Source: Leyella stercorea (GTDB taxonomy: Bacteria > Bacteroidota > Bacteroidia > Bacteroidales > Bacteroidaceae). Taken from it: a DNA stretch of 32,316 nucleotides. Both the position numbers and the translations under genes were made by a program. The notes beneath the pieces were generated by a model. That model worked only from the letters and a program-made list of their open reading frames with translations, was not told the origin of the DNA and did no database searches. The DNA is taken from positions 1 to 32,316 of the forward strand of contig NZ_JADYUF010000041.1 in NCBI RefSeq assembly GCF_021531655.1, read 5' to 3'. Shown here piece by piece: positions 1 to 13,219 of the stretch (position 1 is its first letter; every line of letters starts with the position of its first letter).

Positions 1-27
1 AAAGTTACAACAACTTTTAGACATAGC

Positions 28-67
28 AAAGCCCTGGCTTGTGAAAGTCAGGGCTTTGTGATTTTTT
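28..67 (+). terminator. Rho-independent-type terminator of a gene left of the window
   Basis: A 9-bp perfect stem (AAAGCCCTG at 28-36, CAGGGCTTT at 49-57) is followed on the plus strand by a T-rich stretch at 61-67. The T run is only on this side, so it would end a rightward transcript entering from outside the window, not the leftward GH31 gene. Confidence 0.7.
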
Positions 68-227
68 AAGAATAAGAGAGTTTTGACACGCCCTCGTGCT
101 GCTTAGACTTTTGATTCCTACTCACTCAGCCTTCATTTTCAGTTGATTGAGTGGGTATAACAGGGATGCTATACACTCCTACAGATAGCTTTATTCTTAT
201 CTTTTCGACTTTTTGTACCAAAGACTA

Positions 228-2783
228 TTACTCGGCAAGCATAAACTTCCGCGCATCTTCACCCTCAATGCCGTTCTGCTTAAGTATGTCGGCAAGCGAA
301 GCGTAGTTCTTGCGGAATGTCTCCACAATCTGCTTCTGCTTCTCGGGATTGTAGGTCATGGCTATACCGGCAGACTCCATTGTTCCGAGTGGCTCGGCAA
401 ACACAATGCCCGGGTTGTGATATTTCACGGCAATGCAGTTCTGCTGAATATGGCGGAACTTGCCGATGAGTCCGTCCGTCAGAACGGGGGCATCCTTCGC
501 ATAGACCACCTCTATAGTCTTTGCCTTCGAGCAGTCGGTCTCCGGGATGTCAACCGTCAGACTGAGGTTGTTGCCGTCGTATTCAAAATCGGTCTGCTTT
601 CCGTCCACTACGACCTTCTCAGGCACTGCCGACGCCACGAGCTTCAAGCGGTATTGGCGGTGTGCAGGCATTCCGCTGTACTCCCCTTTACGTGCTCCTA
701 TACTTACACGCAATGTGCCGTCGGCAGAATGTGTGGCAGACAGCAAGGTGGAAGCATAAGCCGTGGCATACTGCTTGTCGTTGCCGTTGTCTTCATACAT
801 TACGAACTCTGCATCAACATTGCCCGGATATACCGTCACGGTGACAGCCTCGTCATTACGGCGCAGGTTCTTCACGTCGCCATATTGCGGAATTATGCTG
901 CCAGCCTTGACGTATATAGGATACTCGTCGAGCAGGAAGCAACGCTCAACCGTCTGTCCGCCCTTCAGCATTGTGCCCGATGAGAGTTCATACCAGTCGT
1001 TGCCAGCTGGCAGCCACACCTTCTGTAGCGACACGCCGTTGTTCATAGGCTGCGTGATAGGATAGACCAGATAGTTGTCGCCGAACATATACTCATTGCG
1101 GTTGGTGTAAGCCTCTTGCGCATCAGGATAGTCGTAATACATCGGTCGGCACAAAGACACACCGGTGTCGTAGGCATGGCGCGCCATAGTATATATGTAA
1201 GGTGCAAGCGAGTAGCGCTGCTTGATGATGTCGCGAATGATGTCGCGCTCCTTGTCGGCAAATACCCACGGCTCCTTGTTAAGCCCTGCATTCTTTGTAG
1301 AATGGGTGCGCAGAATGGGGCTGAAGGCTCCGAACTGCATCCAGCGTATGTACATCTCGGGATTGATAGAGTCGGCTCCCATGTGTCCGCCGATGTCGTG
1401 GCTCCAATAACCGTAGAGCACGTTGGAGGCGGTAGAGTTGTAGTAAGGCTGGAAGTCGAGCGATTTCCAGCTGATGATGGCATCGCCCGAGAATCCTATC
1501 TGATAGCGGTGGTTGCCCAGTCCGCCCCAACGGTGATACAGCATAGGCCGGGTGTCGTGATGACGCTCCATATCTGTGAATGTGGTATAGTTGATCCACC
1601 ACACGTTGCTCAGTCGTGGAAACTCCTTGTCGTTGTCCCACTGCTGCCAGTCGAGCCACCAGAAGTCGATGCCGTCGCGTTCCATAGGTCGCAGCACTTT
1701 GTCATACCATCCCTGCATGAATCGTTTGGACGAAGCGTTCCATGCTATATTCTTTTTCTCGGCAGGATCCATGCCCATCCATCGTGCCATGTCGGCATAG
1801 CAATCCTCATAATACTTTATTCCATCTGCAGGATGAAGGTTGACTGTTGTTTGCAGTTGCTGCTGCTTTGCCCACTTCATGAAGCCAGCAGGCGAGGGAA
1901 AGAGTCGCTTGTTCCATGTATATCCGGTCCATCCGCCACGTCCTTCCTCAGTGTAGTGCCAGTCCATGTCCACCACAAGTACGTCCATCGGGATGCTGTA
2001 AGAGTGCATCTTGCTGACGAGTTGGCGCAGTTCGTTGTCGCTATATCCCCAATAGCGCGACCACCAGTAGCCAAACGCATAGCGGGGTGGCAACGGTTCT
2101 TTGCCTGCAAAGACCGTAAAGTCGTGCAAAGCCTTCTTGTAGTCGTTGCCATAAGCGAGGAAATACATGTCCTGTGTCTTGCCTTCGTTAGGGCGATGGG
2201 CCACCCATTGCCAGTCGCTGTTGTCGAATACGTAGCCCTCAGAGTCGTCTATGAGTGTCCATCCGCTTCTCGACAGCAGTCCGTCTTCTATCGGCATCTT
2301 GCCAGTATCGCCACGCGAGTCGCCGTCATAACCGTCGAGTGTGCGGTAGGTTCCCTTCAGATTGGCGCCAGGTGCATCCTTCTGTCCGGGATGCCAGGCA
2401 AAGGGAATGATACGTTTGCCGTCGGTCGGCTTCTTCTTTATCTTTGCCGAGACTATTGAAAGATTGCGTTCGGTGAGCGGACCTGAGCCTTTTGTGTAAG
2501 TGAGTGTGAGATAGTCGGTGGATATGACAACCTTCTTGGCTGTCTCGCTCTTCTTGTATTTCACTTCAGGATAAGAGCGGTTGACGGCAATGAACGACTT
2601 GTTGTCAAGAAATTTTCCGTCGGGTGCATACTCCATGCGCACGGTTCCGTCGGTGACAAGCGTAAAGCGCACGTTGCTGTCTTTATATACTATGTTGTCG
2701 TTCTGAGCCGCTGCGGTGAGCGTAAGGGCTGAGAGTGCAGAGGCAAGAACAAGCTGCTTGCAGGAAGAATTGTTTCGGTTCAT
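228..2783 (-). CDS. GH31 alpha-glucosidase, periplasmic, last gene of the dextran-type PUL
   Basis: An 851-residue glycoside hydrolase family 31 protein. Residues 1-27 form a Sec signal peptide ending in TAAAQ with no lipobox cysteine, so a soluble periplasmic enzyme is expected. An N-terminal beta domain (about 30-230) precedes the catalytic barrel (about 230-560). The predicted nucleophile is Asp378 in FWWLDW and the acid/base is Asp434 in GFSGD; WSHDIGGH (460-467) is also typical of GH31. C-terminal beta domains follow, and the last 80 or so residues form an extra tail I do not recognise. It closes the operon 124 bp after the GH97 gene. Family knowledge says GH31 enzymes remove terminal alpha-glucose (or other alpha-glycosyl) units. 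The role in cleaving isomalto-oligosaccharides is inferred from the GH66 neighbour. The first Met is used because it directly begins the signal peptide. Confidence 0.93.
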   Translation of the reverse strand: MNRNNSSCKQLVLASALSALTLTAAAQNDNIVYKDSNVRFTLVTDGTVRMEYAPDGKFLDNKSFIAVNRSYPEVKYKKSETAKKVVISTDYLTLTYTKGSGPLTERNLSIVSAKIKKKPTDGKRIIPFAWHPGQKDAPGANLKGTYRTLDGYDGDSRGDTGKMPIEDGLLSRSGWTLIDDSEGYVFDNSDWQWVAHRPNEGKTQDMYFLAYGNDYKKALHDFTVFAGKEPLPPRYAFGYWWSRYWGYSDNELRQLVSKMHSYSIPMDVLVVDMDWHYTEEGRGGWTGYTWNKRLFPSPAGFMKWAKQQQLQTTVNLHPADGIKYYEDCYADMARWMGMDPAEKKNIAWNASSKRFMQGWYDKVLRPMERDGIDFWWLDWQQWDNDKEFPRLSNVWWINYTTFTDMERHHDTRPMLYHRWGGLGNHRYQIGFSGDAIISWKSLDFQPYYNSTASNVLYGYWSHDIGGHMGADSINPEMYIRWMQFGAFSPILRTHSTKNAGLNKEPWVFADKERDIIRDIIKQRYSLAPYIYTMARHAYDTGVSLCRPMYYDYPDAQEAYTNRNEYMFGDNYLVYPITQPMNNGVSLQKVWLPAGNDWYELSSGTMLKGGQTVERCFLLDEYPIYVKAGSIIPQYGDVKNLRRNDEAVTVTVYPGNVDAEFVMYEDNGNDKQYATAYASTLLSATHSADGTLRVSIGARKGEYSGMPAHRQYRLKLVASAVPEKVVVDGKQTDFEYDGNNLSLTVDIPETDCSKAKTIEVVYAKDAPVLTDGLIGKFRHIQQNCIAVKYHNPGIVFAEPLGTMESAGIAMTYNPEKQKQIVETFRKNYASLADILKQNGIEGEDARKFMLAE

Positions 2784-2842
2784 TATCAGTATAGATTTGT
2801 TGTTTGAATAATTATTGAGTGATTGTCTTTATAAATCAGTAA

Positions 2843-2876
2843 CAGGAGGATATGACAATAATGCCACACCCTCCTG
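2843..2876 (-). other. Intercistronic hairpin between the GH97 and GH31 genes
   Basis: Arms of 15 bases (plus-strand 2843-2857 and 2862-2876) pair fully if three G-U wobbles are allowed in the leftward transcript, with a 4-base loop. No T run follows on either strand, so a processing or mRNA-stability hairpin is more likely than a strong terminator. Read leftwards its arms start GAGGGTGT and end CATATCCTC, which resembles the ends of the 242-bp repeat at 15405-15646. Confidence 0.6.
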
Positions 2877-2907
2877 AAAAATACTACTACAAAAATCAAA
2901 CCGTTTT

Positions 2908-6830
<3,923 letters not shown>

Positions 6831-6850
6831 TTTATGCTTTTGTTAGATTG

Positions 6851-8356
6851 TTAATTTTTTGAGATCGTTACGGTCTCGTTGAGTTGGTCGAGCGTTATGG
6901 TGTATGTGCCAGACGATGTTATCTTCCACTTGTAGTCGAGGTCGCTAACGTTCACAGTCAGATACTGCGACTTAAGTGTTTCGTCGCTCTTGTTGATGAA
7001 GAGAGCCTGCTCGGCAGTGCCCTTTGGTTCGGCATCAGGAGCAGAAGGCATAAACCACGCACCGTTCCAGTCGCTCTGCTTGTCGCAAGAGAACTTGAGT
7101 TCGCCTGCGTTGAGCTGACCTGTCCATGTGAATACATAAGGACTCTCTGTAGAAGTCATCGGTGTGGCATTGCCAAGATCCCATCCGTTGGGTGTAGCAT
7201 CACCCACAAGGTAAATCATTTCGTATGGAGTGAACTCGCTCATCATCATACGTTCCTTGCCCGAACGGATGTCAACGCATATCTTATAAGCCTTGCCGGT
7301 CTCGCTGTTCTGCAGATTCCACTTGTTGTCGGGGTCGAAACCTGATACGAATTCCATGCTCTTGTCAGTATAAGGAGCATTTGCCTGTGTGGCTTTATAC
7401 ATGTTCTCCCATGAGTTCATTGATGTTCCGAACTTGAATTCGCCTCCTGCGCCCTGCTCAAAGTAGCGCCCCATGCGGAAAAGGAACTGATCAAGAGCGT
7501 CCTGTGTCATCGGTTCAAAGCCCCATCCGGTTGGATTGCCGACAAAGAAGAGCTGGTCGAAGGCAGGTCTTATGCCTTCTGTCTTCTCTATGCTTACTGT
7601 TCCGGCAAGCAAATCGACCGTGACTTTATAGTCGTGAGCCTCGTCTATAGTCCATTTCTCGTCGGGTTGATCATCACTTGTACGCAGTACTGGAGCACCA
7701 TTGTCACCCCGTCCGTATGAAGGAAGGAATTGTCCGAGAGTTGTGATGAACTTAATATCGCCGCTACTGAGCTTGCCTTCCCATGTAAAGAGTCCGTTTG
7801 TGGTGCGTGTCATTTCCGAAGCATTGTCGGCGCTCCATCCGTTTGGTGCTGCACTACCTATTATATATAATGTAGAAGTGACCGGTTCGTATGGAGTGGC
7901 AGTAAACTGTGTGGTGGCAGTTTGTGTCTCGTCAGAACCACTGACAATTGCCGTTACGCGTGCCTCGATGTCTACGGGTGTTCCAACCGTACCTTCCATC
8001 TTGTCGAGAATGATGTTGTTGAGATTCTCAACGTTTGCACTCCATGTGTATGTCTGCGTCTGTTCGTCGACAGCTACATAAGGTTGAGCAAAATTTGTGC
8101 CTGCCTTGGCAAGCTCCAAACGGTAGCTGATACGGTTGCCCGAACCATAATTGTTGCCAGTAGACCAATTCAGCGTGACAGCATCGCTTGAATGACTGGT
8201 CTCTTCAAGCGTTGATAGGGCTTGATTGGCTGTAAGCGTCAGCTGGTCGCGTCCCTTGTCAAGTTCGGTATAGTCTTGGTCGGAGCAAGCCGAGAGGACA
8301 AATCCGACGCAGACAAGAGCCAACAGACTATAAATACAATTTATATATCGTTTCAT
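6851..8356 (-). CDS. SusE/SusF-like surface glycan-binding lipoprotein
   Basis: A 501-residue lipoprotein (LSAC, lipidated Cys24, then SDQDYTE). An N-terminal Ig-like SusE domain spans about 35-155. Three repeats follow with the SusE/F binding-module opening: LYIIGSAAPNGW (163-174), LFFVGNPTGWG (269-279) and IYLVGDATPNGW (381-392). Repeats 1 and 3 share the APNGW/TPNGW turn; repeat 2 is more divergent and carries an insertion with FLFRMGRYFEQ. Such proteins bind the target glycan at the cell surface and help hand it to SusC/D. They are the fastest evolving PUL members, so specificity cannot be read from sequence. The gene sits directly after the SusD gene, as in the starch Sus locus. Confidence 0.88.
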   Translation of the reverse strand: MKRYINCIYSLLALVCVGFVLSACSDQDYTELDKGRDQLTLTANQALSTLEETSHSSDAVTLNWSTGNNYGSGNRISYRLELAKAGTNFAQPYVAVDEQTQTYTWSANVENLNNIILDKMEGTVGTPVDIEARVTAIVSGSDETQTATTQFTATPYEPVTSTLYIIGSAAPNGWSADNASEMTRTTNGLFTWEGKLSSGDIKFITTLGQFLPSYGRGDNGAPVLRTSDDQPDEKWTIDEAHDYKVTVDLLAGTVSIEKTEGIRPAFDQLFFVGNPTGWGFEPMTQDALDQFLFRMGRYFEQGAGGEFKFGTSMNSWENMYKATQANAPYTDKSMEFVSGFDPDNKWNLQNSETGKAYKICVDIRSGKERMMMSEFTPYEMIYLVGDATPNGWDLGNATPMTSTESPYVFTWTGQLNAGELKFSCDKQSDWNGAWFMPSAPDAEPKGTAEQALFINKSDETLKSQYLTVNVSDLDYKWKITSSGTYTITLDQLNETVTISKN

Positions 8357-8394
8357 ATTGATTCGTTTTATTGTTTATAATGTTTCCTGACGTT

Positions 8395-9888
8395 TTAATA
8401 TCCGGGGTTCTGTGTCATCAGCTGGTTGGCATCTCGCTCTGTCTGCGGTATCGGGAAGAGCAGACGTTCCTTAGTGACACGCGACTTGCCGATAGACTTC
8501 AGGAACTTCACGGCATAGTCGCCATGCTGCAAGCGTATCATGTCAAACCAGCGATGGCCCTCAAACGCCAGTTCAATACGACGTTCGTGTATGATCTTTT
8601 CGCGCATAGCCTCCTGCGACAATCCACTCACTCCAGGCAGTCCGGCACGATGACGGACGATGTTAAGAGGCTCGGCTGCCTCAGCAGTCTTGCCCTGCTC
8701 GTTGAGAGCCTCAGCCTTCATAAGCAGCACATCGGCATAGCGATACACCACGAAGTTGGCTGGATTGGTGTTATATTCCGGTGATACGCTCTTCGAAACG
8801 AGAAACTTGCGCACGTTATATCCGGTAGTTGAGTAGCTGCTCTTGTATGTCATGCCGTCAAAATCGGGACATCCATCATACAATACGGTAAGGTCCTTGC
8901 GCTTGTCGCCTTCCTCATACTGCGACATGAACTCTTCTGTAGGCTGGTTCCATCCGTAAGATCCTGCCACAAAGTTGGAGTTTCGTGGTCCCATGAATGT
9001 CGACAGCCAGCTCGACTGCGGATTGTTTCCCCAAAAATCGTATTCGGTATTGCCAGAGAACTGCACTTCGAAGATTGACTCAGGACCATTGTTGATGGTA
9101 GCGTCAAAGTTTGATTCGTACGTGCATTGGCTTAGATCGTAGCCAAGAGCTGTCACATCGTCGCACAGACTCACAACCTTCTGATAGTATTCCTTGTTGT
9201 CGGGAGCGAGTGTGAGGTATATATCGGCGAGCATTGTATAGGCTGCGTCCTTCGTAGCACGTCCAAGATTGTCGTCGTCAAGCTGGCTTTTGGCAGGAAG
9301 CAGATCGGCTGCGCGGTTGGTATCGTCAATTATCTGCTTGTAAACCTCGTCAACTGAAGCACGTGCTATGTCCGTGCTCTCGCCTGGATTGAACGGCTTC
9401 AGACGCAAAGGTACCCCACCATACAAGCGTACAAGTATATAATAATAATGTGCACGGAGGAAGTAAGCCTCACCGAGCGAACGTCCCAGAATGGTGCCCT
9501 TTTCCGGATTCTTGTCTTCGAGAGCACTGATGAGGATGTTGCACTGTCCGATACCGACCCAAGGCGAGCGCCACATGTACAGCGCCATACCATTATCGCT
9601 CTGCGTGGTGAAGTTGGAAGCCTGAACGGTCTCGATGCCGTCGGTACCTCCACCAGCGCCTACTATGCTGTTACCAGCAACGATGTCGAGTGTCCACAGA
9701 CGTTGATTGTACATATTCGACGACTGGAGTGTACGGTAGCAGGCATTTGCCATCGACACCGCCACGTCCTCGTCGACCGTCGTTTCGGGGTCGACTGTGT
9801 TCTTAGGCTCACGGTCGAGGAAGTCGCTGCATGAACACATCGAGCCTGCAAGCGCTATGTTGAGAGCCAGGATAAATATCTTTTTCAT
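8395..9888 (-). CDS. SusD-like (RagB/SusD) nutrient-binding lipoprotein
   Basis: A 497-residue RagB/SusD family protein. The signal MKKIFILALNIALAGS leads to two cysteines in MCSCSDFLD; Cys20 is the likely lipidated residue because CSDFLD is the usual SusD start. The N-terminal SusD-like region has the typical RSPWVGIGQCN and AYFLRAHYYYILVRLYGGVPL segments of the TPR helices. The C-terminal RagB/SusD half contains YRYADVLLMKAEALN and the family signature HERRIELAFEGHRWFDMIR, ending in a predicted LLFPIPQTERDAN. It forms the lid of the SusC transporter and binds glycan at the surface. It starts 13 bp after the SusC stop, so the two are translated from one mRNA. Confidence 0.96.
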   Translation of the reverse strand: MKKIFILALNIALAGSMCSCSDFLDREPKNTVDPETTVDEDVAVSMANACYRTLQSSNMYNQRLWTLDIVAGNSIVGAGGGTDGIETVQASNFTTQSDNGMALYMWRSPWVGIGQCNILISALEDKNPEKGTILGRSLGEAYFLRAHYYYILVRLYGGVPLRLKPFNPGESTDIARASVDEVYKQIIDDTNRAADLLPAKSQLDDDNLGRATKDAAYTMLADIYLTLAPDNKEYYQKVVSLCDDVTALGYDLSQCTYESNFDATINNGPESIFEVQFSGNTEYDFWGNNPQSSWLSTFMGPRNSNFVAGSYGWNQPTEEFMSQYEEGDKRKDLTVLYDGCPDFDGMTYKSSYSTTGYNVRKFLVSKSVSPEYNTNPANFVVYRYADVLLMKAEALNEQGKTAEAAEPLNIVRHRAGLPGVSGLSQEAMREKIIHERRIELAFEGHRWFDMIRLQHGDYAVKFLKSIGKSRVTKERLLFPIPQTERDANQLMTQNPGY

Positions 9889-9901
9889 AATGATTCAGTT
9901 G

Positions 9902-12900
9902 TTAGAAGTTTAGGTTTAATCCGATGTTGAACGTGCGCGAGATGGGATAGCTTGAGAGATCGATTCCGTTGACACCCACTTCGGGGTCGAAACCTGAGTA
10001 TCCGGTTATCGTTGCCACGTTCTCGCAAGAGAATGTGATGCGTGCAGAATTGAGTGTCAGGGCACGAAGCCACTGCTGCGGCACATTGTAAGAGAGCGAA
10101 ATGCTCTTCAGACGCAAGTATGCACCGTTCTCAACGAAGCGGTCGCTGATGCGGTTGTTTTGGTTGGGATCGCCATAAACGGCACGTGGCATCGTGGTGC
10201 TTGTGCCCTCGCCATGCCAGCGTGACAGCACGTCGGTGAGCTGGTTGTAGGCTGCCGACATGCCCGTAAGGTCTATCTTGTTGGCATTGAATATCTTGTT
10301 GCCAGCCACGCCCTGCAAGTATACTGACAGTTCCAGACCCTTCCATGCGAGCGTATTGCTCATCGAGAAGATGTGTGTGGGGTTAGGATTGCCTATCACG
10401 GTGCGGTCGTTGTCGTTGATAACACCGTCGTTGTTGAGGTCCTTGAAGCGTATGTCGCCAGGCTCGGCACCTGTCTGAATGGCGTGTTCTTTTACTTCCA
10501 GCTCGTTCTGGAATATTCCGTCGGTGACATAACCGTAGAACACGTTGATGGGCAGATTGTTGGCGAGCATCGTTACGTACGAGTTGTTCACCTGATTGAT
10601 ATAGTAAGGCACGTTGCTGTTGAGACTCTTTATCTTGTTGCGGTTGTATGTATAGACGATACCTGTCTCCCACTGCAGCGGACCCTGAATGTTGACGGTA
10701 TTGAGCGAAACCTCAAAACCCGTGTTGCGAACCTTTCCTGCATTGGTGTAAGTGGTGCTTGTGTCCTCAAAACCCGAAGTGATTGGGATGGAAGCCTTTA
10801 CGAGCATGTCGGTCGTATTCTTTATATAATAGTCGAATGTGAGGTGGGCACGCTGATTGAAGAGTGCTGCATCGAAGCCAATGTTGGTCTGTGCCACCTG
10901 CTCCCAATGAATGTTAGGATTGGCAAGCGTTGCCGAAACGAGTGCCGACTGTTCTGTTCCAGTCTTGCCGAACGGATATACGCTGGTGTTGTATGAAGCC
11001 AGATAGCTGTAGTTGCCCACACTGGCCTGACTGCCCGTAACGCCGTATCCGGCACGTATCTTGAGGTCGTTGAGAATATTGTTCTTCGGGAACCACTCTT
11101 CTTCAGAAGCGCGCCATGCCAGCGATACTGACGGGAATGTTCCCCAACGGTTGTTGCGGCCGAAGCGCGACGAGCCGTCACGGCGTACTGTAGCGGTAAG
11201 AAGATAGCGGTCGGCAAACTCATAATTGAGTCGTGCCATATACGACATAAGCGCCCATTCGGTCTCGTTGCCGCCGATGGCATGCATCTTCTCGCCGTTG
11301 TCCATCTCGTGTACGCCCTCATAAGCGAACACGTTCTTCTGTGCGTTGAGATAGTCGAAGTTGTTCCACTGTGCCGATGTACCAGCCATCAGTCCTACGT
11401 GATGCTTCTTGGCGAACGTATGGTCGAAGATGAAATAGTTGTCCCAAAGATATGTGAACGACTTGTTGTCGCTCTTGTAGCGGCTGCTCTCCTCAACGGG
11501 CGAGGGTTTCCAGTTGTGCTTGGGGGTATAGCTGTCGTTATACCAGAACTTGGCGTCAATGCCGAACGTGCTCTTCAGCTTGAGCCACTTAGCCAAAGTC
11601 ACCTCTGCCGAGATATTGCCAAGGAGGTTATAGCCCTTAGTGCTGCTGCGGTCGGTTGTGGTTGGACCGATCGGGTTGCGTGCGCTGCCATACCAAAGCG
11701 AATTGCCCTCAGGTCCGGTCCACTCACCGTTGGCGTCCTTAACGGCAAAGACGGGCAGTGCTCTGTATGTATTGCCCATGTCATAACTGCCCTGCTGCTT
11801 GCGGTCGGCCGACACGGTTATGTTGGATGTCATCTTCAACCAAGGCTGCACCTGGGCATCAGAGTTCTGCTGGAAGGTGAACCGGCGGTACTTGACGCTT
11901 CTTACAATACCCGTCTGATCGAGCATACCTCCCGACACATAATAGTGTGCCTTGTCGCTGCCACCCGAATAACTCAACGTGTAGTTCTGCATATATCCGG
12001 TACGGAACAACTCGTCTACCCAATCGGTTCCTTTGCCGAGAGCCGACGGATCTGCCCATTCGGGATTGGCGGTGTTGCCCGAATTGTTCATCATTTCGTT
12101 GCTCAGTGCTGCATACTGGCTTGCATTGAGCAGGTCGGGAGTACGTGTGGCATTCTGCACGGCAAGATTGGCAGAGAGCGAGAGGTGTCCCTTGCCTTCC
12201 TTTCCCTTCTTGGTGGTTATCATTATGACACCGTTGGCACCGCGGCTACCGTATATTGCCGTTGCCGAAGCGTCCTTCAGCACGTCCAGACGCTCTACGT
12301 CTGCCATGTTGATGGCATTGATGCCGAGGTCGGTTGGCACTCCGTCTATTACTACAAGAGGGTCGCAGTTGTTGATAGAACCCATACCGCGCACCTTAAT
12401 AGTAACGTTGTCGCCCGGCTTGCCGGCATCTACAACCTGCAATCCTGCTATCTTACCCTGAATGGCCTGTCCGATGTTGGCTACCGGCGAGTTCTCCATG
12501 TCCTTGGCAGCAAGCGAACCGACAGCTCCAGTGAGGTCTTTCTTCTTCATAACGCCATAACCTACAACGACAAGTTCGTTGAGTTTGTGGACATCTTCGG
12601 TCAATACGATTTCAAGCGACGACTTGCCACCTACGGCAACACGCTGGTTGTTGTAGCCGATGTACGAAATTTCGAGTACTGCATTGTCGGGAACTGAAAT
12701 CGAGAATTCTCCGTCAAGGTTGGTTACAGTGGCGTTTTTAGTGCCTTTTTGTCCAACGGAGGCTCCAATGATAGTCTCACCATTGGCATCCTTCACTACA
12801 CCATGTATTGTCTTATTTGTCTGTGCGTATGCGCCTATAGGCAACATTGCAAGAAACGAACAAGCAACAATCTGGCTGATCCATTTTCGATTGGTTTGGT

Positions 12901-12904
12901 TCAT
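9902..12904 (-). CDS. SusC-like TonB-dependent glycan transporter
   Basis: A 1000-residue SusC/RagA family outer-membrane receptor, first gene of the PUL. A signal peptide (1-28, ending GAYAQ) is followed by a carboxypeptidase-regulatory-like beta domain (about 33-110). A TonB-box-like ELVVVGYG comes next, then the plug domain with the SusC signature around DASATAIYGSRGANG (about 215-235). The remainder is a 22-strand barrel ending in FNIGLNLNF with a terminal Phe. It imports oligosaccharides with energy from TonB-ExbBD (not in this window). There is no N-terminal FecR-interacting STN domain, which fits control by the neighbouring HTH membrane regulator instead of an ECF sigma/anti-sigma pair. 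Confidence 0.97.
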   Translation of the reverse strand: MNQTNRKWISQIVACSFLAMLPIGAYAQTNKTIHGVVKDANGETIIGASVGQKGTKNATVTNLDGEFSISVPDNAVLEISYIGYNNQRVAVGGKSSLEIVLTEDVHKLNELVVVGYGVMKKKDLTGAVGSLAAKDMENSPVANIGQAIQGKIAGLQVVDAGKPGDNVTIKVRGMGSINNCDPLVVIDGVPTDLGINAINMADVERLDVLKDASATAIYGSRGANGVIMITTKKGKEGKGHLSLSANLAVQNATRTPDLLNASQYAALSNEMMNNSGNTANPEWADPSALGKGTDWVDELFRTGYMQNYTLSYSGGSDKAHYYVSGGMLDQTGIVRSVKYRRFTFQQNSDAQVQPWLKMTSNITVSADRKQQGSYDMGNTYRALPVFAVKDANGEWTGPEGNSLWYGSARNPIGPTTTDRSSTKGYNLLGNISAEVTLAKWLKLKSTFGIDAKFWYNDSYTPKHNWKPSPVEESSRYKSDNKSFTYLWDNYFIFDHTFAKKHHVGLMAGTSAQWNNFDYLNAQKNVFAYEGVHEMDNGEKMHAIGGNETEWALMSYMARLNYEFADRYLLTATVRRDGSSRFGRNNRWGTFPSVSLAWRASEEEWFPKNNILNDLKIRAGYGVTGSQASVGNYSYLASYNTSVYPFGKTGTEQSALVSATLANPNIHWEQVAQTNIGFDAALFNQRAHLTFDYYIKNTTDMLVKASIPITSGFEDTSTTYTNAGKVRNTGFEVSLNTVNIQGPLQWETGIVYTYNRNKIKSLNSNVPYYINQVNNSYVTMLANNLPINVFYGYVTDGIFQNELEVKEHAIQTGAEPGDIRFKDLNNDGVINDNDRTVIGNPNPTHIFSMSNTLAWKGLELSVYLQGVAGNKIFNANKIDLTGMSAAYNQLTDVLSRWHGEGTSTTMPRAVYGDPNQNNRISDRFVENGAYLRLKSISLSYNVPQQWLRALTLNSARITFSCENVATITGYSGFDPEVGVNGIDLSSYPISRTFNIGLNLNF

Positions 12905-12943
12905 ACTATTGAGTTTTTAGTTATTAAGTCGTTATGACGGTTG

Positions 12944-12951
12944 CAAATTTA
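12944..12951 (-). promoter_or_regulatory. Predicted -7 box of the susC operon promoter
   Basis: The minus strand reads TAAATTTG, an exact match to the Bacteroidota TAnnTTTG -7 element, about 40 bases before the susC start. The -33 region shows no clean TTTG. The ten bases TAAATTTGCA are identical to those at the divergent regulator promoter (13178-13187), which suggests shared recognition. Confidence 0.6.
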
Positions 12952-13162
12952 GAATTTATTTTCATAAGTTGTTCGTTAAAGTACCCAATAAGTACACGTA
13001 TATGACTCAATAAAGTATTAACAATATGATAATCAGATATTTACAAAAGAACATTCACACTGTCAAGTACATCGTCCGAAAAGCAATGATATTGTCAAAG
13101 CAAGGGAATCAATGAAAAATATGGATAGGAATACGCAAAAAAGGCAATCATCCAATATGTTA

Positions 13163-13191
13163 TTTCTGCAAAATTTGTAAATTTGCAGAAA
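13163..13191 (+). promoter_or_regulatory. Regulator promoter -7 box inside a perfect 10-bp inverted repeat (candidate operator)
   Basis: TTTCTGCAAA (13163-13172) and TTTGCAGAAA (13182-13191) are exact reverse complements around a 9-base spacer. The -7 element TAAATTTG lies at 13178-13185, overlapping the right arm. The regulator ATG follows 28 bases later. A bound dimer here would block RNA polymerase, so autoregulation is a reasonable inference. The rest of the 315-bp divergent spacer (12905-13219) is AT-rich with no coding signal. Confidence 0.6.
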
Positions 13192-13219
13192 CCTATAGAA
13201 ACCACAAACAATTCACTCT

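Noticed and set aside
1116..2459. 447-codon open frame opposite the GH31 gene
   Set aside because: It is a shadow of a well-supported GH31 gene; the translation has no recognisable domain and the antisense gene has all family motifs.
11282..12697. 471-codon open frame opposite susC
   Set aside because: Antisense shadow of the SusC-like gene, with no domain signature.
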